Origin: an uncultured Clostridia bacterium
Lineage (GTDB): Bacteria; Bacillota; Clostridia; RGIG6154
DNA length: 9,068 nt
Assembly (NCBI GenBank): GCA_934457515.1
Contig: CAKSHV010000039.1
Location: 1 to 9,068, forward strand
Direction of reading: 5' to 3'
How positions within the stretch are numbered: the first letter of the stretch is position 1; every line of letters begins with the position of its first letter. This document shows positions 1-6,900 of the stretch, piece after piece. The notes under the pieces were generated by a model, which had not been told where the DNA came from, ran no database searches, and saw only the letters and a list, made by a program, of their open reading frames with translations. A program made the translations under genes and the position numbers.

Positions 1-209
1 GCATTAACCTTAACATCTACAACCGTTCCGGGCATGGGCGCATTTACTTTTTTGCCGCCTGCGGGAACTGCTGCCGGAGCGGGAGCCGCTTTCGGAGCTG
101 CAGCCGGTGCTGCTGCGGGAGCCGGAGCTGCAACAGGTGCTGCGCCGCCTACTTCTTCAACCTCAACTTCATAAGATGTGCCGTTTACATTTATTAAAAA
201 CTTTCTCAT
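1..209 (-). CDS. Biotin carboxyl carrier protein (decarboxylase gamma-type subunit), N-terminal part
   Basis: This is the first 69 codons of a biotin/lipoyl-attachment protein; the gene leaves the window at the left edge. The start is the ATG at 207-209, with a purine-rich GGAAAGGA site at 221-228. The visible protein has a short N-terminal strand region (MRKFLINVNGTSYEVEVEE), then an Ala/Pro-rich flexible linker at about residues 22-52, then the beginning of the biotinyl fold (KKVNAPMPGTVVDVKV). The biotinylated lysine (usually in an AMKM motif) lies outside the window, so biotinylation is inferred. In glutaconyl-CoA and methylmalonyl-CoA decarboxylases such a subunit carries the carboxyl group from the carboxyltransferase to the membrane beta subunit, and the Ala/Pro linker gives reach. 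It is the third gene of the leftward operon, 36 nt after the OadG-type gene. Confidence 0.9.
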   Translation of the reverse strand, partial: MRKFLINVNGTSYEVEVEEVGGAAPVAAPAPAAAPAAAPKAAPAPAAVPAGGKKVNAPMPGTVVDVKVN

Positions 210-245
210 AATAAACAAATTCCTTTCCGATTTAATTTTTTATTT

Positions 246-560
246 TCAAGACTTTGTTCTTCTGAAGGATTTAATTTTAAAGCCTGTCTGAATATTCTGC
301 GCGTCCAAAACCGCCGCAACTGCCGCCGTTAACACTGCGATAAGCTGCGTGTCGTCCGCCGTAGCTGCTACAGCAGCCTCCTGAACGGGCGCTGCCTCTT
401 TCACTTCGGCTGCCGGTTTTTCGGGACGATAGAATACTTTATGCATTAAAGTTAAAAGCCCCCAGAGGAAAATCAGAATCAAGAACACGGTGCCGACACC
501 GATTACGGTACCGATTCCGGCATTCTGCATTCTTTCCGCAAATGTCAATGTTGCTGACAT
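246..560 (-). CDS. OadG-family small membrane subunit (decarboxylase gamma/delta-type)
   Basis: A 104-residue protein with one hydrophobic segment at about residues 15-38 (rich in V, F, L, I, W), a short basic stretch (HKVFYRP), a charged Ala/Pro/Glu linker at about 45-68, and a C-terminal helix-plus-basic tail (LIAVLTAAVAAVL at 73-85, then KIKSFRR). This is the pattern of OadG and of the delta subunits of glutaconyl-CoA and methylmalonyl-CoA decarboxylases, which anchor the carboxyltransferase to the membrane beta subunit. The ATG at 558-560 has a good GGAGGA site about 8 nt upstream. The gene lies 25 nt downstream of the carboxyltransferase and 36 nt upstream of the biotin carrier gene, so the three are almost certainly co-transcribed. 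Family assignment rests on length, topology, C-terminal pattern and neighbours. Confidence 0.85.
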   Translation of the reverse strand: MSATLTFAERMQNAGIGTVIGVGTVFLILIFLWGLLTLMHKVFYRPEKPAAEVKEAAPVQEAAVAATADDTQLIAVLTAAVAAVLDAQNIQTGFKIKSFRRTKS

Positions 561-585
561 ACTGTCATTCCTCCGTTTCTATCCG

Positions 586-2058
586 TTATTCCATGTCCAT
601 TTTAGACGCCAACATATCCAGCGTTGTAGCAAGAACAGGACGAAGCTCTGCCGGGTCAATCACATCGTCAACCAAGCCCTTTGCAGCCGCAACATACGGA
701 TTATTATAAATTTCTTTAAACTTCTCTTCTGCTTTTTTACGGCCGGTTACCGGGTCTTTCGCGCCCGAAATCATGTCCGTAAAGAAGATGTCTGCGCCGC
801 CTGCGGGGTTAATAACCGAAACTTCTGCGTTCGGCAAAGCAAATACAACATCGCCGCCCAAAACGCCGTTGCCCATGGTCAGGTATGCGCTGCCGTATGC
901 CTTGCCCGCAATAACGGTTACTTTCGGAACCTCTGCGCTCTTGTATACTGCATTTAAAGATACCGCGCCGTCCATAACAGCTTTGGCCTGTGCGGGTTCA
1001 AATGAATAACCGCAGGTGTTAACCAGTGTTACAACCGGAATGTTCATACCGTCGCAAAGGTTAACAAATTCTTCAATTTTGCCCATTGCGTCAACGGTAA
1101 GCGCACCGCCGTTTTCCTTCGGATTGTTTGCAACAAAGCCAGCCGCTTTGCCATCCATGCGTGCAAAAGCAACAAATGCTTCTTTTGCATACTCGCTCTT
1201 TAATTCCAAAACGGATTCAGCGTCTGCAATATCGGAAACAACTGCTTTCACGTCATAATCAAAGCTTTCCGCCATGGAAGCCGCAACCGCACAGCCGCGG
1301 TTCACGTCGTCTTCACAAACCTCGGTAAACGCCTCGGTTAAAAGGTTGTCGGGCAGGAACGCCAAAACGTCTTTCGCTTTTTCGATGGCATCCTTGTCGG
1401 TTTCTGCGATTAAATGTGCCGTGCCGTCTTTCAAGGCAGACTTTGCACTGCCGAAATCATCGGAAATAATGCCGAAGCACTGACCCGCCTGCAAATACAT
1501 TTTTGCGCCTTTTTCAGCCATAATAACCACATCGCTGATTTGTGCAATCATTGCGGAAATACCGGTGCAGTAACCTGCAACCACCGTAATCTGCGGAACC
1601 GAACTTTTAATTTCCATAGCCTTTGTCATAATGTCGCCGTAAGCGTTCAAAAGGTCAATGCCCTCTTCCAAAACGCCGCCGCCGCAGTCAACAATGCCCA
1701 CAAGCACTGCGCCCGCTTTTTTGGCAAGCTCCATAATGCGAACAATTTTTTTCGCATGCATAACGCTTACCGCACCGTTTAAAACGGTTGCGTCCTGCAC
1801 ATATGCAAATACCAGTCTGCCGTCAACAGAGCCGTAACCGGTTACAACGCCCTCGGTCGAAACCTTAAGTGCGTCCTCCATTGTCTGCGTTTTCTGGCGG
1901 ACAAGCGCACCGACTTCCACAAAAGTGCCTTCGTCAAACAGCACCTTAATTCTTTCACGTGCTGTCAGCTTGCCTTCGTTTTTCTGCTGTGTTCCGTCTG
2001 TTTTCTTTGCTTTTGCTTTGATGGAACGAAGCAGTTCTGTCTTACTTTTCTCTGCCAT
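586..2058 (-). CDS. Acyl-CoA carboxyltransferase-domain protein (decarboxylase alpha-type subunit, divergent)
   Basis: A 490-residue carboxyltransferase with two crotonase-like halves, close in length to MmdA-type subunits (about 510). The start is supported by GGAGGA 5 nt upstream. Family marks: LTARERI (31-37), TGYGSVDGRLVFAYVQD (73-89), MHAKKIV (100-106), VPKVTVI...KAYGSAY (378-392), and a C-terminal helix with MLASK. In known systems this subunit moves CO2 between an acyl-CoA and biotin, coupled by the beta subunit to Na+ export. Neighbours (OadG-type and biotin carrier genes) fit. Odd points: usual motifs are altered. Methylmalonyl-type SGGARIQE reads CGGGVLEE (125-132), GPCAGG reads GYCTGI (162-167), and D-x-PGF-x-PG reads NTCGYSFEP (347-355). 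Oxyanion-region glycines partly survive (G350, PAGG 418-421). The substrate is unknown; methylmalonyl-CoA or glutaconyl-CoA should not be assumed. Confidence 0.88.
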   Translation of the reverse strand: MAEKSKTELLRSIKAKAKKTDGTQQKNEGKLTARERIKVLFDEGTFVEVGALVRQKTQTMEDALKVSTEGVVTGYGSVDGRLVFAYVQDATVLNGAVSVMHAKKIVRIMELAKKAGAVLVGIVDCGGGVLEEGIDLLNAYGDIMTKAMEIKSSVPQITVVAGYCTGISAMIAQISDVVIMAEKGAKMYLQAGQCFGIISDDFGSAKSALKDGTAHLIAETDKDAIEKAKDVLAFLPDNLLTEAFTEVCEDDVNRGCAVAASMAESFDYDVKAVVSDIADAESVLELKSEYAKEAFVAFARMDGKAAGFVANNPKENGGALTVDAMGKIEEFVNLCDGMNIPVVTLVNTCGYSFEPAQAKAVMDGAVSLNAVYKSAEVPKVTVIAGKAYGSAYLTMGNGVLGGDVVFALPNAEVSVINPAGGADIFFTDMISGAKDPVTGRKKAEEKFKEIYNNPYVAAAKGLVDDVIDPAELRPVLATTLDMLASKMDME

Positions 2059-2075
2059 GTCTTTCCTCCGTTTCC

Positions 2076-2094
2076 ACCGTCTTTTTAAAACGGT
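2076..2094 (-). promoter_or_regulatory. Inverted repeat in the leader of the decarboxylase operon
   Basis: ACCGT (2076-2080) and ACGGT (2090-2094) form a perfect 5-bp dyad around a T/A-rich centre that can extend the pairing after one mismatch. It lies just upstream of the carboxyltransferase ribosome binding site, so it could be an operator or a small mRNA hairpin affecting translation start. No uridine tract follows, so it is not a terminator. It is short enough to be chance. Confidence 0.3.
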
Positions 2095-2116
2095 AAAATT
2101 TGAAATTTAACATACA

Positions 2117-2145
2117 AATACAGAAAATTTCCCAAAGATTTGCAA
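2117..2145 (-). promoter_or_regulatory. Possible sigma-A promoter of the decarboxylase operon
   Basis: Read on the minus strand, TTGCAA (2145-2140) and TGTATT (2122-2117) are separated by 17 nt. Each matches four of six consensus positions. The expected start point near 2110 would give a leader of about 50 nt containing the inverted repeat at 2076-2094. The rest of the 208-nt gap (2059-2266) is AT-rich. It holds one weak hairpin (2190-2209) without a uridine tract, and no further gene was seen in it. Confidence 0.3.
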
Positions 2146-2266
2146 GAAATTTTCAGTAAAAAAACAACAATTATGTATGCGGTTTTCGCGGTACTTTTTC
2201 AAAAGTTCCAAAATTCCCGCTTATTTCTATATATTCTATATAAAACTCTTTTTTCCTCTAAAAATT

Positions 2267-3001
2267 TTAAAGTTTTTTCGTATTTTCACTTAAACTTTTA
2301 ATTTCCTGCGGATTTAAATGCCTCCATTTGCCATATGGCAGCGTCCCTAAGCCGATATTTCCGATTGCAGTGCGTTTTAAGGCAAGCACAGGGTGCCCTA
2401 CCGCCTCTAACATGCGGCGCACCTGACGGTTTCTGCCCTCGGTGATTTTAATTTCCAGTAAAACCGTTCCGTTGCTGTAAATGGTGTCTATCCGAACCTT
2501 GGCAGGAAGCGTTTTGCCGTCCTCCAAATCTACGCCGCGGCGCAGCAAAGATAGCTGCTCGGACGTCATTTCGCCACCCTTAACATGCGCCATATAGGTC
2601 TTTTCCACCTTGTTTTTCGGGTGGGTAATGCCGTTGGCAAAATCACCGTCGTTGGTTAAAAGCAAAAGCCCCTCAGTGTTATAATCCAGTCTGCCGACAG
2701 GAAAAATGCGCGCGTGCACATCCTGCACAAAATCCATAACGGTCGGGCGGTCAAACTGATCTTTTAACGTGCAGACGCACCCCTCGGGCTTGTACAGCAT
2801 GATATACACATTTTTCTTTTGCGCATGCGAAACCTTTTCGCCGCGGCAGACAATTTCGTCGTGCATGGGGTCAACCTTCTGACCGATTTCCGCAACAGCG
2901 CCGTTTACGGTAACCTCTCCCGCCGCAATCCATTCTTCTGCCTTTCTGCGCGACGCAAGTCCCGCGTCTGCCAAAACCTTTTGCAATCTGATTTTTTCCA
3001 T
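2267..3001 (-). CDS. rluB: RsuA/RluB-family rRNA pseudouridine synthase
   Basis: A 244-residue enzyme of usual family length that isomerises a specific uridine in ribosomal RNA to pseudouridine. The N-terminal S4 RNA-binding domain covers about residues 3-50 (RLQKVLADAGLASRRKAEE). The catalytic domain follows, with the family motif GRLDYNTEGLLLLTNDG at 103-119, where D106 is the expected nucleophile. KTYMAHVKG (134-142) and EGRNRQVRRML (188-198) are further family blocks. The pattern fits RluB (large-subunit rRNA, helix 89 region) better than RsuA, but the symbol is tentative. An in-frame ATG at 3032-3034 would add 11 residues, but it has no Shine-Dalgarno site and would leave only about 10 nt of leader. 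The ATG at 2999-3001 has GGAAAGGG 6 nt upstream and begins exactly where the S4 domain starts. It appears to have its own promoter. Confidence 0.93.
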   Translation of the reverse strand: MEKIRLQKVLADAGLASRRKAEEWIAAGEVTVNGAVAEIGQKVDPMHDEIVCRGEKVSHAQKKNVYIMLYKPEGCVCTLKDQFDRPTVMDFVQDVHARIFPVGRLDYNTEGLLLLTNDGDFANGITHPKNKVEKTYMAHVKGGEMTSEQLSLLRRGVDLEDGKTLPAKVRIDTIYSNGTVLLEIKITEGRNRQVRRMLEAVGHPVLALKRTAIGNIGLGTLPYGKWRHLNPQEIKSLSENTKKL

Positions 3002-3007
3002 GCCGAG

Positions 3008-3015
3008 CCCTTTCC
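3008..3015 (-). promoter_or_regulatory. Ribosome binding site that sets the pseudouridine synthase start
   Basis: GGAAAGGG on the minus strand, 6 nt before the ATG at 2999-3001. The alternative upstream ATG lacks any such site, so this element decides the start. Confidence 0.65.
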
Positions 3016-3051
3016 GTTTCTCTAACGTTCCCATTTTTCACTATCTAAATT

Positions 3052-3080
3052 AGTATACCACAAATCCGCTCGCATTTCAA
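3052..3080 (-). promoter_or_regulatory. Extended -10 promoter of the pseudouridine synthase gene
   Basis: On the minus strand TTGAAA (3080-3075, five of six) and TATACT (3057-3052, five of six) are 17 nt apart, and the -10 is preceded by TGG, an extended -10 element. The predicted start near 3045 gives a leader of about 44 nt to the chosen ATG. The -35 begins only 19 nt after the AraC-family gene's stop. No terminator is seen between the two genes, so some read-through from the regulator gene is possible. Confidence 0.8.
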
Positions 3081-3098
3081 TATGTTTTTAAACAATTC

Positions 3099-3869
3099 TT
3101 ATTTATACTTGCCCGGTGTTTTTCCGGTCAGCTCTTTAAACTTGCGGATAAAATAGTATTCGTTTTCATAGCCGATTTGCTCCGCAATTTCTTTAACCGT
3201 GTATTTTTGCTGCTCGAGCAGTGATTTCGCGTGTTCAATCCGAATATTTTGCAAATCTTTTTTTGGCGGCACGCCGAACGCACGCTCGTACAGCGTGTAA
3301 AAATAAGCGGGGCTGACCGGAATCAGTTCCGCCATTTTTTGAATGGTCCAGTTTTCAAAATAGCTTTTGTGAATTTCACTTCGTGCCTGCACCAGCTTGC
3401 TTTGCATCTCGGGCGGAATTTCACAGGCTGTTTCGGCATTTTGCTGCGTCTGCGCAAGCTTAAACAAAAGCTCTTTCACAAGCGCACCCGAAATTTGGGC
3501 ATGATAAGGCTGGCAGTTCATGTGCTCAATTTCAATTTTTTGCATAATTTCAGTGATAAACAGGCCGTTTTTCACGTGATACGCCGTTTCAAATTTCAGC
3601 CCGCTCACCCGCATTAAATCGCTTAAATCCTCACGAATCCGCATCCAGTCGTGTAAGAAAAGGCTGTTTCCCACAGCCGTAAAGCTACGGGTGCGATAGC
3701 GGTCAAACAAAACCGCACTGCCCTCCCGCACCGCGATATCACCGCTTGCGGCATGCAGCACAACGGGCGTGTGAAAATAAATAAAAACCGTGTCGCCGAA
3801 CTCATCTGTGTGGCAAAGTGAAAAATTCTTTTCTTCGGGCCACATGGTTTTGATATTGGAAATCTGCAT
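3099..3869 (-). CDS. AraC-family transcriptional regulator
   Basis: A 256-residue protein with an N-terminal ligand-sensing region (about 1-150; strands consistent with a cupin-like fold, not proven) and a C-terminal AraC/XylS DNA-binding domain. The first helix-turn-helix is at about 174-218 (WTIQKMAELIPVSPAYFYTL). The second is at about 223-256 (YTVKEIAEQIGYENEYYF, then FKELTGKTPGKYK), the canonical family ending. An upstream start at 3950 would add 27 residues, but the ATG at 3867-3869 follows a GGGGAGGG site, and the strong promoter at 3889-3917 lies inside the longer frame, ruling the longer start out. It is divergent from the secreted peptidase gene, with 129 nt shared, which suggests that it regulates that gene and perhaps itself. 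AraC proteins of this architecture often sense sugars, but the ligand here is unknown. Confidence 0.93.
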   Translation of the reverse strand: MQISNIKTMWPEEKNFSLCHTDEFGDTVFIYFHTPVVLHAASGDIAVREGSAVLFDRYRTRSFTAVGNSLFLHDWMRIREDLSDLMRVSGLKFETAYHVKNGLFITEIMQKIEIEHMNCQPYHAQISGALVKELLFKLAQTQQNAETACEIPPEMQSKLVQARSEIHKSYFENWTIQKMAELIPVSPAYFYTLYERAFGVPPKKDLQNIRIEHAKSLLEQQKYTVKEIAEQIGYENEYYFIRKFKELTGKTPGKYK

Positions 3870-3875
3870 AACAGT

Positions 3876-3884
3876 CCCTCCCCG
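3876..3884 (-). promoter_or_regulatory. Ribosome binding site of the AraC-family gene
   Basis: A purine run GGGGAGGGA on the minus strand ends about 6 nt before the ATG at 3867-3869. The predicted transcription start (near 3882) falls inside or just before this run, so the mRNA would begin almost at its ribosome binding site. Confidence 0.75.
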
Positions 3885-3888
3885 ATTT

Positions 3889-3917
3889 ATTATACAGTAT
3901 TGCAGAAGAAAAGTCAA
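3889..3917 (-). promoter_or_regulatory. Near-consensus sigma-A promoter of the AraC-family gene
   Basis: On the minus strand TTGACT (3917-3912, five of six) and TATAAT (3894-3889, perfect) are separated by exactly 17 nt. This is the best promoter in the window. The predicted start near 3882 leaves a leader of about 13 nt. Confidence 0.85.
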
Positions 3918-3921
3918 TTTT

Positions 3922-3946
3922 ATAATAAGAAAAAACATTTTATTAT
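3922..3946. promoter_or_regulatory. Candidate operator: AT-rich inverted repeat between divergent promoters
   Basis: ATAATAA (3922-3928) and TTATTAT (3940-3946) are perfect inverted 7-mers around an 11-nt centre. The dyad lies just upstream of the regulator's -35 and covers the place where a -35 for the plus-strand gene would be. A second small dyad follows at once (GCAC 3947-3950, GTGC 3957-3960). The position fits an operator acting on both promoters. Low base complexity means that chance is a real alternative. Confidence 0.35.
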
Positions 3947-3957
3947 GCACCTTTTTG

Positions 3958-3966
3958 TGCTATGAT
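3958..3966 (+). promoter_or_regulatory. Probable extended -10 promoter of the secreted peptidase gene
   Basis: TGCTATGAT is an extended -10 (TG-N plus TATGAT, five of six). No good -35 stands 17 nt upstream; the region there is TTTTAT (3938-3943). An activator-dependent promoter often looks like this, which suits control by the divergent AraC-family protein. The expected start is about 3973, giving a leader of about 26 nt. Confidence 0.5.
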
Positions 3967-3985
3967 TACATTATAGATTGGAAAA

Positions 3986-3991
3986 AAGGAG
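3986..3991 (+). promoter_or_regulatory. Ribosome binding site that sets the peptidase start
   Basis: AAGGAG lies 7 nt before the ATG at 3999-4001. The in-frame TTG at 3978 would give a longer N terminus that encodes this site itself and has no site of its own, so the ATG is preferred. It also places the signal peptide at the very start. Confidence 0.85.
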
Positions 3992-3998
3992 TGTTATT

Positions 3999-6900
3999 AT
4001 GCAAAAAATCATATGTCTTTTGTTATCGGCGATTCTACTCCTGCCGTTAGCCTTACCTACACAGGCAGCAGAAGAAAAGCTAACTTATGAACGTATCGGA
4101 ACTTCCGATTCAGGCTTTTCAACCTCCGGAACCTGGTCAAAGTCCACCATTGCGGATTCCACGGGCAAAACCGTAAACGGAACCAGCCTGTATACAAGTC
4201 AGGTCGGCGCATACGCACAGTATATACCGCAAAATTTATCTCCCGGCTGGTACGACATTTCGTTCTGGAACATCGCCTTTCAGGACCATCAAAACCCCAT
4301 GAAACTCACCGGAACCGTTTATTCCAATAAAAAGACGGTAACAAACATCAGACTTGAGCCGAATACCGTGTCGCCCGACCGCGGCGGCATCTGGACAAAG
4401 GTTGGAACATACTATTTCAGCGGCTCGAACGATGAATATTTTCGGCTGGTTATGACCGTAAGCGGTCATAACGGAAAGGCAGCAGACGTGAAATTTGAGA
4501 AAAATGACACCTATACCCCGCCGAAAGTGACCTACCAAAGAATTTCAACCACCGACCCGGGCTTTTCAAAGTTGGGCAGCTGGAAACCCGCCACCATGGC
4601 AGATTCCATCGGCAGTACCGTTTCGGGCGTCAGCCTGTACTGCGGAACGGTCGGAAGCTATGCGCAGTATACCCCCTCCGACCTCGCTCCCGGTTGGTAT
4701 GACATTTCGTTTTGGAATATTGCATATCAAGACCACCAAAATCCCATGAAAATGAACGGAACGGTTTTTGCGGGCAATAAAACCGTAACCGAAATCGAGC
4801 TTGCGCCGAACACCGTATCACCCGACCGCGGCGGCATTTGGACAAAGGTCGGAACGTACTATTTCAGCGGTACAAATGACGAATATTTCCGTCTTGTGGT
4901 AACAGGCGGCGCTATGGCGCGCGCGGCAGATGTGAAATTCGAAAAGAATGATACCTACACGCCACCCGGCGCATTGACCGATAATAAAACCACCGTTTCG
5001 GGCAGCGGCTCCTGGCAGGCAACCGGTGCAGACGGATTTTACACCGTAACCGTTCACAAAAACGCCCCTGCAGCCGACGGCAAAATTGACCTTTACGTAA
5101 ACGGCAAGTTGACCGACAGCTTGTATACCGATTATGTAGAAACGGGCGACCGCCTGCTCGGCACATATAAATTTGCATTCAATGACGAAATTGAGCTTAC
5201 ATACATTCCCCTCGGCGACGCAAGCGTTTCTCCCATCGACACCGTGTCCTTCGAGCCTGTCGGCAAGCGGTTTGCGACGTATCGGCTGACCAATCTGCAA
5301 AAAGAAGAAGATACATTTTTCATATCGGCGGGCGAGCACAAAGTTACCGCAACGGTTACCAACAATGCCGCGGCAGCAAATTTTAAGCTCTTGTGTGCGC
5401 TGTATGAAAACGAAACCATGGTCGGCTTAGTTATGAGCGAAAAAGAAACGGTTGCAAGCGGCGAAACCAAAGAGCTTTGCGCAACAATCCCCATAACCGA
5501 CAGCACGAAAAACACAACCCTACGCGTATACATTTGGGACGGCACCGAAACCATGATTCCCCGCCTGCCCGTCAAAACCTATCAGGCGCAGGATACCCGC
5601 CAGCCCGATTCGTTCACCATTGTTACCGAATCCTTCTCGGATTTGGGCAGCTGGACAAAATCGGCAAACGTAAACGCATTTGAAAATCTTCAGCTGTACG
5701 GCGTAACAGGCGGTCCGAACACCTCAACCTCCGCAAAGCTCTCTTTTTCCGCACAAAAAGGGACGTACAGGGTTTGGGTTCATTCGCTGAATTTTACCGA
5801 CAGACCGACCGCACGGTATTTTAATATAGGAATAAACGGCAGCACACTTACCAAAACGTTCGGGCAGGTCGGCACCGACGGGTTCAGCTGGGAGGACGGC
5901 GGAACGGTTGAATTAAACGGAGAAACGGAACTCGAACTGCAAGACACCTCCGGTTTTTTTGCCAAATTAGACGCGATTGTGCTTACAAGAGATTTGTCCT
6001 TCACCCCGCCCGCATCATACGCACAGCTGATAAAAAAAGCACCGTTGCTGAAAGACTGCACAACAAAGCTTGAAAAGGAGAACATGATGACAGACTTTAC
6101 TTTAGACAAAAACTACCCCGGCGGCAACTATCTTTTAAAGAATAAGGAAAACAACATTGTTTCCGTTTCCACCGACCGCAGCGACACCTCGCGCGACTCA
6201 TGGTTTTACTGGAATTTCAAAGCCACAAGTGAAACGGCGCGAACCGTAACCTTTAAGCTTTCGGGCTGCGACCAGGTGCTGTCCGCCTCGGGTGCGGCAT
6301 ATTCGCTCGATAACGGAAACACCTGGGACTATTTAACCGAAAGCGCCTATAAAAGAGAGTTTACCTATTCGTTTAAAGCCGGGCAAACCGTTTGGTTCGC
6401 GGTGACCGTTCCCTATCAGCTAAGTAATCTTCAATCTTATTTAAACACCCTTTCCGCCTATGACAGAGCCGAGGTTTGTGTTCTTTGCACCTCCGAAGGC
6501 GGACGGGAAGTGCCGCTGATTCGGGTCGGCAGCAAGTCGGCGCCCAAAGCGGTTGTGTTCACCTCCCGCCACCACTGCTGCGAGGCAGCCCCGTCTTATA
6601 TGTTAGAGGGTCTTGTGGATTATCTTTGCTCAAAAGACGGCATGTCCGACAGCATTTTTGACACCTATTGCTTCTATATTATTCCAATGGTAGACATAGA
6701 CGGCGTTGAGAATGGCGACCAGGGCAAGGACCGCATCCCGCACGACCACAACCGTGATTATGACGAGGGGCTGTACGCCCCAATCCGTGCAATCAAAGCG
6801 CTTGCCGAAACGCTTGACATTCCGTTTTTTATGGATTTGCACTGTCCCATGCTGCAAACCGACAAGCCCTATTTATACTATCATGAAGACGATGCGGAAA

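Noticed and set aside
60..150. Repeat-like GC-rich stretch resembling a short tandem repeat
   Set aside because: It is explained by the Ala/Pro linker of the biotin carrier protein. The units vary in length and sequence.
490..957. 155-codon open frame on the plus strand
   Set aside because: It is antisense to the OadG-type and carboxyltransferase genes, has no ribosome binding site, and its Cys/Arg/Asn-rich protein looks like a reverse-strand shadow.
2190..2209. Hairpin as terminator of the pseudouridine synthase gene
   Set aside because: The stem is AT-rich with a mismatch and a tiny loop, and no uridine tract follows on the minus strand.
2225..2266. AT-rich palindromic stretch after the pseudouridine synthase stop as a terminator or binding site
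   Set aside because: It pairs only through A-T repeats (TATAT-AGA-ATATA) and cannot be told from base composition.
3870..3950. Longer N terminus for the AraC-family protein
   Set aside because: The near-consensus promoter lies within this stretch, so it would not be transcribed. The downstream ATG has a strong ribosome binding site.
3978..3998. TTG start adding seven residues to the secreted peptidase
   Set aside because: Those codons contain the AAGGAG site of the better ATG, and the extension would put charged residues before a normal signal peptide.
5132..5575. 147-codon and neighbouring minus-strand open frames inside the peptidase gene
   Set aside because: They oppose a clearly coding frame with domain-level sense. 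Several such frames overlap one another, as expected for shadows of a moderately GC-rich gene.
6000..6090. Possible frameshift or fusion joint between the beta-domains and the M14 module
   Set aside because: The frame is continuous, and the linker (Pro/Ser then Lys-rich residues, 666-695) is an ordinary interdomain link without stop codons or a second start supported by spacing.
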